This document shows, in pieces, positions 31,318 to 36,880 of a stretch of 36,880 nucleotides of DNA (position 1 is its first letter; every line of letters begins with the position of its first letter). This stretch comes from Clostridiales bacterium (GTDB lineage Bacteria > Bacillota > Clostridia > Christensenellales > Aristaeellaceae). The notes under the pieces are model-generated. The model saw only the letters and a list, made by a program, of their open reading frames with translations. It searched no databases and was not told the origin of the DNA. The translations under genes and the position numbers were made by a program. The stretch spans positions 1-36,880 of the forward strand of contig SVGK01000002.1 of the NCBI GenBank assembly GCA_015056395.1. Direction: 5' to 3'.

Positions 31318-32688
31318 TCAGTTCCCCGCGGTGAATATCAGCTCGTCCTCAGCGCCATCGTCCGATCCGCCTTCCGTCTCACTGCCTTCCGGCACTGCGA
31401 CGGAATCCGGCGGCAGCGTCTGGTTCTCCTGCGTCGGGACCGGTGTCATGTAGCCGAACGGCGTGGGACTGGGCGTCGGCGCGTCGGTCACGCGCACATC
31501 CGCCTCCTTCACGTCCTCGGAAAAGAGCAGGTTCTGCGTCTCGTGCGACGCGATGCCCGTGGCCGCCTGCCCGTTGTTCGACTGGAACGCGATCAGCGCG
31601 TGTGTGGTCGAATCGCCGAACACGCCGTCCGCGTTGCGCGGCGCAAGGTAGCCCAGCTCCGCCAGCCGGCGCTGTATCAACAGCACCTGCCACGCGCGCA
31701 TGCCCGACGTGAAGTCCGTGTCGGCCAGCGCGAAGTCGTCCGGATAGGGCATGAGCTGCGTCAGTATCTCGCCGTCATACGTCGTCGGCTGCACCGTGCC
31801 GAAGCCCAGCAGCTCGCTCACCGTCAGCACCTCGTAGTGCCGCTCTTCGATGTAGCGCAGGAACGCCGCAAGCTTCATCATGTTGTCTTCGCTGCAGCTG
31901 AACATGTATATCTGTCCCGGCGACAGCGACTTTTCCAGCTCTTCCGTCGTCATCGTGCTGCCGATCACGGACCACGTGACGAAGCCGTCGTAGCCCAGCT
32001 TTTTCAGATAGGCGCACGTCCTGGGGTCGTCCGCGTTCTCGCCGCCGTTCGTGCGGATCAGGTGCATGGGATATTTCATGCCCAGCGCGTATTCCAGCGC
32101 CACCTGCGTGCCCCATATGTCCTTCGCCATGTCGATCGTTTCCTTTTCATAGAGCCGCTCGTTGCTCCATGTGCGGTTCTCGACCTCATAGCCCAGTTCC
32201 GTCACACATGTCCCCAGCAGCGCCGAGGTCTCGGACGCCGTGATGTAGCTGCCCGTGGGGAACAGCGTGAAGCGCGTGCCGAACTGCTTTGTCAGCTCCA
32301 TCGCCATCTTGATGTAGCGCGCGGAGCTCACGGAGTCCAGCGTGATCGCGACGACGTGCTCGCGCGTGTCCGCCTTGCTGAACACGGGCAGCGTCACCGC
32401 CTCCGCAGTCAGCAGCTCCTCGCCCACGGGCGCGGTCGGCTGCGCCGGATACTCGTCCTCAGGCTCCTCGTCGGAAGGCTGCGTCGGCCCCGGCGCCTCC
32501 GTGGACGCCTCCGTCGGTGCGGCGGTGACCGCCGGCGCGGGCGTAATGTCCGCAAGGAGATAGCGGCGCTCGCCCTCCATGCGGTCCTGCATCACGATGG
32601 CCAGCGCGACGATCGCGCCGCTCAGCAGCAGCACGGTCAGCACGACGCGGAAGAGCCTGTCGTGGCGGTCTGATGATCTTCTGGACAT
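31318..32688 (-). CDS. Membrane-anchored, catalytically degenerate NodB-like protein with peptidoglycan-binding domain
   Basis: 456 residues. An N-terminal anchor (14-34), a Pro/Glu/Thr linker, a polysaccharide-deacetylase (NodB) fold (~110-295), a PG_binding_1 domain (333-391) and an acidic low-complexity tail. The NodB motifs are altered: TFDDG reads TLDSV (116-120), HSxxH reads NRTWSN (171-176), and RxPxGxxN reads RTNGGEN (212-218). The metal ligands are therefore missing, and it probably binds glycans or regulates rather than deacetylates. It is the last gene of the response regulator/kinase operon, so it may be a wall-sensing partner. Confidence 0.83.
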   Translation of the reverse strand: MSRRSSDRHDRLFRVVLTVLLLSGAIVALAIVMQDRMEGERRYLLADITPAPAVTAAPTEASTEAPGPTQPSDEEPEDEYPAQPTAPVGEELLTAEAVTLPVFSKADTREHVVAITLDSVSSARYIKMAMELTKQFGTRFTLFPTGSYITASETSALLGTCVTELGYEVENRTWSNERLYEKETIDMAKDIWGTQVALEYALGMKYPMHLIRTNGGENADDPRTCAYLKKLGYDGFVTWSVIGSTMTTEELEKSLSPGQIYMFSCSEDNMMKLAAFLRYIEERHYEVLTVSELLGFGTVQPTTYDGEILTQLMPYPDDFALADTDFTSGMRAWQVLLIQRRLAELGYLAPRNADGVFGDSTTHALIAFQSNNGQAATGIASHETQNLLFSEDVKEADVRVTDAPTPSPTPFGYMTPVPTQENQTLPPDSVAVPEGSETEGGSDDGAEDELIFTAGN

Positions 32689-32702
32689 ACGTACCTCTTC
32701 GA

Positions 32703-32737
32703 GAATTCGGAATTCAGAATTCGGAATTCGGAATCAA
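32703..32737. repeat. 7-base tandem repeat inside an operon
   Basis: GAATTCG-GAATTCA-GAATTCG-GAATTCG-GAATCAA, five units of seven bases in the gap between the kinase stop and the NodB-like start. Confidence 0.85.
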
Positions 32738-32751
32738 TAGCTGATCTGGTT

Positions 32752-34470
32752 TCAGTGCTCTGTCTCTTCTCTGTGCAGCGTGAAGCTGAATTCCGTTCCG
32801 TGGCCCGCTTCGCTCGTGACCCAGATGTCCTCGCCCATGCGCTTGAGCAGCTCGCTGGCTATGGAGAGCCCCAGCCCGCTGCCCTGGCCGCTGTGCGCCT
32901 TGTCCACCTTGTAGAAGCGGTCGAAAATGTAGGGGAGCTCGTCCTCCTCTATGCCCACGCCGGTGTCCTTCACACTGAGCGTCACCTTTTCGTCATCCCA
33001 CGTGCCGGAGATCGCCACGCTGCCTTCCGGCGTGTACTTGATCGCGTTGTCCAGCAGTATGATCAGCAGCTGTTCCACGCGGTCGGCGTTCGTCCAGACC
33101 GTGGGCAGGCGGTCCAGGTCTTCCTGCACCTGAAGCGCCAGGCCGTGCTCCTCCGCGATGGTGCGGTAGCGCTCGCACACGTCATAGATCAGGTCGTCCA
33201 GCGATACGCGGCTCTTCTCTATGGCCAGCGTGCCGGACTGCAGGCGCGAGAGCTCGAGCTGGTCGTTGATCAGGCGGGAGAGGCGCATGACCTCGCGCAG
33301 TATGATGTCGTAGTAGCGCTGCCTGTCCTCTTCGCGCGTGACCATGCCCTCCTTCAGCGGCTCGATCAGCGCGCGCATGGCGGTCAGCGGCGTGCGCAGC
33401 TCGTGCGACACGTTCGACACGTATTCGCGGCGCGTGCGCTCGAGGCGCTCCTGCTGCGTCACATCCGAGAAGAGCCCCACGGCGCCCACGATGGCGCCCA
33501 GCTCGTCCACGATCGGCGTAATCGTGAGCTTCAGGTTCATGTCGCGCACGTCCAGGCTGCGCGTGAGCGTCTCGCCGCTCTTGATGACCTGGTCGAAGTC
33601 CTCCCACACGGAGGCGTCCGGCACGACCTTCATGCGCGGGTCGGGCCAGTGCTGCACGGGCTTCTGGCGCGTGAACAGGCGCTCCAGCGCTGGGTTCGTG
33701 TGCGTGATCTGGCCGGCGCGGTCTATGGCGACGATGCCCTCGCTCAGGCCGTCCAGCATGTTCCTCAGCCTGTTGCGCTCCAGTATCAGCTGGTACATGT
33801 TGCGGGAGAGCTGTGTGGAGACGCGGTTGAGCGACGCGCCGACCTCGCCGATCTCATCGGGCGCGTTTTCGTCGGCGCGCAGGTCCAGGTTCCCCTCCGC
33901 CACGGCGCTGGCCGTGTCGCGCAGCGCCGCCAGTGGCTTCACGATGCCGCCCAGCAGCTTTTCGGAAAGCGGCGCGAACAGCAAAAGCGATATGAGCACG
34001 GCTGCGCCCAGGCCCAGCAGTACGCACGGCACGGCGCGGCCGCCCGCGAACGGCACGACCACGATCACCGCGCCGTCGCCGCCGACAGGCGCCATGGCGC
34101 AGGCCCATTCCTTCATGCCGTCGCGAAAGTCCAGCAGCGCCTCGCCGCCGTTCAGCTGCGCGGCGAGCGCCATCGCCGATCCGGGCAGCGCCGGCGCGCC
34201 GTCGGACGCCTCCGTGACATCGCCGCCCTGCGCGAGCAGGTACGCGCCGCCCTCGTCCTGAAGCACGTCCGCCCGGCCGTCAAAGCGCGCGTCATCCGCG
34301 CGCACGGCGGCCAGCATGCGCGCCCGCGTGAGCGCCATGTCCCGTGCGTCGTTGCGCGCGAACGTGCGGTCGAGCAAAAACGTCGTCAACAACAGGGCGG
34401 CGACCGCAGCCAGCAGCACGATCGCCGTAAACAGCCATGCCCGCTTTACAAGCACGCTATTCTTATTCAT
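32752..34470 (-). CDS. Sensor histidine kinase, PhoR/WalK type
   Basis: 572 residues. Membrane spans ~11-33 and ~146-167 enclose an exported sensor of about 110 residues; then HAMP (~170-225), PAS (~232-340), HisKA with H356 in VSNVSHELRTPL, and HATPase_c with N475 (LLDNAIKY), DTGVGI (502-507), FDRFYKVD and GSGLGL (530-535). All catalytic boxes are intact. It phosphorylates the response regulator encoded 25 bases upstream. The architecture with PAS fits PhoR-like phosphate or WalK-like cell-wall sensing. The genetic link to a peptidoglycan-binding protein favours the wall, by inference. Confidence 0.93.
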   Translation of the reverse strand: MNKNSVLVKRAWLFTAIVLLAAVAALLLTTFLLDRTFARNDARDMALTRARMLAAVRADDARFDGRADVLQDEGGAYLLAQGGDVTEASDGAPALPGSAMALAAQLNGGEALLDFRDGMKEWACAMAPVGGDGAVIVVVPFAGGRAVPCVLLGLGAAVLISLLLFAPLSEKLLGGIVKPLAALRDTASAVAEGNLDLRADENAPDEIGEVGASLNRVSTQLSRNMYQLILERNRLRNMLDGLSEGIVAIDRAGQITHTNPALERLFTRQKPVQHWPDPRMKVVPDASVWEDFDQVIKSGETLTRSLDVRDMNLKLTITPIVDELGAIVGAVGLFSDVTQQERLERTRREYVSNVSHELRTPLTAMRALIEPLKEGMVTREEDRQRYYDIILREVMRLSRLINDQLELSRLQSGTLAIEKSRVSLDDLIYDVCERYRTIAEEHGLALQVQEDLDRLPTVWTNADRVEQLLIILLDNAIKYTPEGSVAISGTWDDEKVTLSVKDTGVGIEEDELPYIFDRFYKVDKAHSGQGSGLGLSIASELLKRMGEDIWVTSEAGHGTEFSFTLHREETEH

Positions 34471-34495
34471 GATATAACTCCGTCTTTGGAAGTCC

Positions 34496-35191
34496 TCAGG
34501 CGTTTACCTCGAAGCGGTAACCCACGCCGTAAACGGTCTTCAGTGCCCACGGCACGCCCTCCTGCGGCAGCTTCTGGCGAATGCGCTTGATGTGCGCGTC
34601 CACCGTGCGCGTGTCGCCGAAGTAGTCGTAGCCCCACACGCGCGAGAGTATCTGCTCGCGCGAGAATACCTGGCCTACGTTCGAGGTGAGCATATGCAAT
34701 ATCTCGACCTCCTTGGGCGTGCAGGGGATGACCTTGCCCGCCGCCTTGACCTGATAGTTCTCCAGGCTGATCTCAAGCTGCGGCAGGCGGATGATCGTGG
34801 AATCCTCGTCCGGCGTCTTCTCGGCAAAGCGGCGCAGCACGGCCTTTATGCGCGCCAGCACCTCGCGCGGGGAGAAGGGCTTGACGATATAGTCGTCCGC
34901 GCCCAGCTCAAGGCCCAGTATGCGGTCGATCTCCTCGCCCTTGGCCGTGAGCATGATGATGGGCAGGGAGCTGGACTGGCGTATCGTGCGGCAGACGTCT
35001 ATGCCGGAGACCTTGGGCATCATCAGATCGAGCACCATGAGGTCCGGATGCACGGATTCCATCATGTCCAGCGCCTGCTGGCCGTCATAAGCGGACTGAT
35101 GCTCGTAGCCTTCGCTCTCCAGATAGAGGCCCAATGACTCGTGTACGACCGGATCGTCGTCGGCGATCAGAATAAGAGGATACATAGACAT
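34496..35191 (-). CDS. OmpR/PhoB-family response regulator
   Basis: 231 residues. Receiver domain with acidic pair D11-D12, phosphorylated D55 (LMVLDLMMPK), T82 (MLTAKG) and K104 (YIVKPFSPRE), followed by a winged-helix trans_reg_C domain (LTSNVGQVFSREQILSRVWG; RTVDAHIKRIRQKL; TVYGVGYRFE). It binds direct repeats in target promoters when phosphorylated. GGGGTGA lies five to six bases before the first ATG; a second ATG two codons later is possible. First gene of the three-gene operon. Confidence 0.95.
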   Translation of the reverse strand: MSMYPLILIADDDPVVHESLGLYLESEGYEHQSAYDGQQALDMMESVHPDLMVLDLMMPKVSGIDVCRTIRQSSSLPIIMLTAKGEEIDRILGLELGADDYIVKPFSPREVLARIKAVLRRFAEKTPDEDSTIIRLPQLEISLENYQVKAAGKVIPCTPKEVEILHMLTSNVGQVFSREQILSRVWGYDYFGDTRTVDAHIKRIRQKLPQEGVPWALKTVYGVGYRFEVNA

Positions 35192-35222
35192 AAAATCACC
35201 CCGGATTCACAATATTAGCACC

Positions 35223-35251
35223 ATTATACCCAACTTCTATTAAGGTTTCAA
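35223..35251 (-). promoter_or_regulatory. Promoter of the two-component operon
   Basis: Minus strand: TTGAAA (35246-35251), 17-base spacer, TATAAT (35223-35228). Confidence 0.85.
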
Positions 35252-35310
35252 TGGTTCGCGGAAACTGTCCGATTATTGTCATTATCAGGGGAAAATGTGG
35301 CAGGAAGTAA

Positions 35311-35338
35311 GACAGTTAACAGTGAACAGTGAACAGAT
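35311..35338. repeat. 7-base tandem repeat
   Basis: GACAGTT-AACAGTG-AACAGTG-AACAGAT, four heptamers. Confidence 0.8.
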
Positions 35339-35365
35339 AGTGGTCGTTTGCGATGGTCGGCTGTT

Positions 35366-35407
35366 GAATGAGGAATGAGGAGTGAGGAATGAGGAATGAG
35401 TAATGAA
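35366..35407. repeat. 7-base tandem repeat
   Basis: Five GAATGAG-type units (third reads GAGTGAG) and a final TAATGAA, with strict seven-base period. It lies 28 bases from the neighbouring AACAGTG tract. Confidence 0.85.
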
Positions 35408-35507
35408 TGGCCGGACGGGACAGGCGGCGGTCGGCAGTTGATGGATCATGTGCGATCGTTTTGTGATGCTGCGCCCAGTGCGTGTCGCGTCGTCGAAGGA
35501 ACGGACG

Positions 35508-35598
35508 GACGCCGAGGCAATGCAGACGCTCCATGGGGCGTCCCTACGGATGCGATCATCGTACCGGCCATGCAAATACCGCCGCAGGGGCGAGGCCT
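35508..35598. repeat. 91-base dispersed repeat, copy 1
   Basis: Aligns without gaps to 36184-36274. It contains GACGCTCCATGGGGCGTCCC, then TACGGATGCGATCATC and TGCAAATACCGCCGCAGGGG, then CGAGGCCT. The last 50 bases are nearly identical in both copies. Confidence 0.8.
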
Positions 35599-35611
35599 TG
35601 TGTATGAATCA

Positions 35612-36044
35612 GCATGGTTTACAAACAGTGCAATAACATGGTTTAAACTCTTCAAAGTTTCGAATCAGTTCCAGGATCATCGAATCTCCGTAACCTCCGT
35701 AGCCCCCGTGACCCCGACCGATCACCTTTGAGCCCCGAGCCACGTGACCCCTCTGCCATCGAGTCATGTACCATCCCAGCCACCGCGCCATAGGCGCGGC
35801 GCCGCAGGCGTCCTTGACGGTTCTCCTACGGTCTGCTACGATCCCGTCGGCGACGGGGAATGGGAGTTTTCCGATCACCCCATCACCCGTCGCCAGTCCC
35901 TGCGACAGCAGACCGTAGGAGGTTCGTCAAGGATGGCGGCCGATCGAAGTACTGTGTTGGTCATACTACTATTCATTCCAAACTGATCCTTCGACCTGAT
36001 ACTGAAATTGTAAACCATGTCCCTGCACAATTTGTAAAGGATGT
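35612..36044. mobile_element. Possible nonautonomous element with 34-35-base inverted ends
   Basis: The left end (35612-35645; CATGGTTTACAAACAGTGCA, then ATAACATGGTTTA) is matched on the other strand by 36011-36044; about 26 of 35 positions agree. The 430-base interior has no gene and carries the 123-base palindromic element. It may be a decayed insertion. No target duplication can be called by eye. Confidence 0.4.
35811..35933. mobile_element. 123-base MITE-like palindromic element
   Basis: 27-base ends (TCCTTGACGG..., CCTACGGTCTGCT inside) match as inverted repeats at 24 of 27 positions. A second nested pair, GGCGACGGG (35849-35857) and CCCGTCGCC (35886-35894), lies within. The single strand would fold almost end to end. 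No coding sequence. Confidence 0.6.
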
Positions 36045-36126
36045 CATTACACTATACAGCCTGCCTCGCCCGGGCCCCGCCTTCACGCCGTAACGCAAGC
36101 ATACCCGCGCCGTCGAACGACCGGAC

Positions 36127-36152
36127 GGACGCCATGAATGGCGTCCCTACGG
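36127..36152. repeat. REP-like palindrome (GCCATgaATGGC family)
   Basis: GGACGCCATGAATGGCGTCC with CCTACGG tail, the same family as the copy at 4487-4512, more than 31 kb away. Confidence 0.6.
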
Positions 36153-36183
36153 AGCGTTTGTTCGCGCAACCAGCGTTCGTGCT

Positions 36184-36274
36184 GACGCCGAAGCTATGTG
36201 GATGCCCTCTGGGACGTCCTTACGGATGCGATCATCATACCGTGCATGCAAATACCGCCGCAGGGGCGAGGCCT
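36184..36274. repeat. 91-base dispersed repeat, copy 2
   Basis: Partner of 35508-35598; followed here by GCCTCGCCCG, which extends GGGCGAGGC into a palindrome (GGGCGAGGCCTGCCTCGCCC). Confidence 0.8.
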
Positions 36275-36329
36275 GCCTCGCCCGCGTCCCCGGCTTCGTA
36301 CCGCACTGCAAGCGTATCCGCCGACGAAC

Positions 36330-36365
36330 GACCGCGTGGACGCCATACACAGCATCCACGCGGTC
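36330..36365 (-). terminator. Hairpin after the acetyltransferase gene
   Basis: GACCGCGTGGA pairs perfectly with TCCACGCGGTC around a 14-base loop, about 30 bases past the stop. No T tract. Confidence 0.5.
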
Positions 36366-36395
36366 GGGCCATGACATACACGCGGATGACAGACC

Positions 36396-36880
36396 TCAAT
36401 CCTCGAATATCTCCGTCTTCATGACCATGCCTTCCATCTCGTGTATGCTTCGGTCGTGATAATAATACTCCTTGTCGCGCTGCGTGATGGGCCTGTGCAC
36501 CCTGCACGGGTTGCCGAACGCTACCACGTTCGCGGGAACGTCCTTCGTCACCACGCTGCCCGCGCCGATCACGGCGTTGTCGCCTATCGTGACGCCCGGC
36601 ATGACCACCACATTGGCGCCGATCCAGACGTTGCTTCCGATCGTGACCTTGAAGGAATACATGGCGCCCGTGGCGCGCAGCTCCGCGTCGACGGGATGGC
36701 CCGTGGTCGATATCGTCACGTTCGGCCCGAACAGCACGCCGTCGCCGATCTCGATCTCGGCGTCATCTATGAACATCGCGTTCGAATTGAAGTAGCAATA
36801 GTCGCCTATGCGGACGGTCTTGCCGCGCATCACGGTGATGGGCTGCTGCACGATGGTGTGTTCGCCGATCGCGCCGAATA
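36396..36880 (-). CDS. Hexapeptide-repeat O-acetyltransferase (partial)
   Basis: About 161 residues; the 5' end lies outside the window because the frame stays open to the edge and codes for [10 protein letters not shown], the expected sequence before the left-handed beta helix. Repeats: [35 protein letters not shown], the active-site His in STTGHPVD, then [20 protein letters not shown] and [20 protein letters not shown], ending [10 protein letters not shown]. This is the LacA/maltose O-acetyltransferase (MAA/NodL) family, which transfers acetyl from acetyl-CoA to a sugar hydroxyl; the acceptor is unknown. The full gene is likely about 195-205 residues. Confidence 0.9.
   Translation of the reverse strand, partial: FGAIGEHTIVQQPITVMRGKTVRIGDYCYFNSNAMFIDDAEIEIGDGVLFGPNVTISTTGHPVDAELRATGAMYSFKVTIGSNVWIGANVVVMPGVTIGDNAVIGAGSVVTKDVPANVVAFGNPCRVHRPITQRDKEYYYHDRSIHEMEGMVMKTEIFED

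Noticed and set aside
32755-34590. A 611-codon plus-strand frame opposite the histidine kinase
   Set aside because: GC-rich third-position shadow of an unmistakable kinase gene; composition is Arg/His/Ala-rich with no domain.

Overview
The window looks like chromosomal DNA from a GC-rich, Gram-positive gut-type Clostridia (a Christensenellales- or Oscillospirales-like lineage is my inference). The reasons are strong AGGAGG ribosome sites, sigma-A promoters with 17-base spacers, a tRNA gene with encoded CCA, Firmicutes housekeeping genes (recR-ybaB, dnaN, mnmE, alr, a PhoP/PhoR-type pair), and many secreted leucine-rich-repeat and peptidoglycan-binding proteins. The GC-rich genes use the Ile codon ATA unusually often.

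Layout. 0-2.7 kb: a secreted BspA-type LRR protein, a membrane-anchored XRE regulator, then a possible replicon remnant (helically phased 10-base repeats, AT-rich DNA and a truncated Rep-like winged-helix gene) abutting the 3' end of a tRNA-Ala(CGC) gene. 2.7-8 kb: a hotdog thioesterase converging on a minus-strand group psuK-like kinase, secreted caspase-like protein, small membrane protein, ybaB, recR. 8-10.3 kb: SRAP protein, VOC protein and alanine racemase. 10.3-11.6 kb: a phage-like switch, with an S24 autocleaving repressor divergent from a sigma-region-4-like protein and four regularly spaced operator-like palindromes between them. 11.6-17.4 kb: four tandem secreted EF-hand/LRR proteins. 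17.6-21.4 kb: an AI-2E transporter, two methyltransferases and a membrane protein in one operon.

21.4-26.8 kb is visibly AT-richer than its surroundings. It holds a minus-strand cluster of small secreted proteins: four divergent members of one apparently unrecognised family and two with peptidoglycan-binding domains. It lies between two related divergent promoter regions, each with an XRE regulator facing away; one regulator is intact and one is decayed. Three promoters in the cluster share a motif. This is the best candidate here for an undescribed system, probably a cell-surface or exported one.

26.8-31.2 kb returns to housekeeping: dnaN, mnmE, a DUF3592-like membrane protein and a MATE exporter. 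31.3-35.2 kb is a response regulator-histidine kinase operon ending in a catalytically degenerate NodB-like/peptidoglycan-binding protein. 35.2-36.4 kb is a gene-free stretch packed with repeats: 7-base tandem repeats, a 91-base repeat pair, a 123-base palindromic MITE-like element nested in a second inverted-repeat pair, and REP-like palindromes. The window ends inside a hexapeptide acetyltransferase gene.
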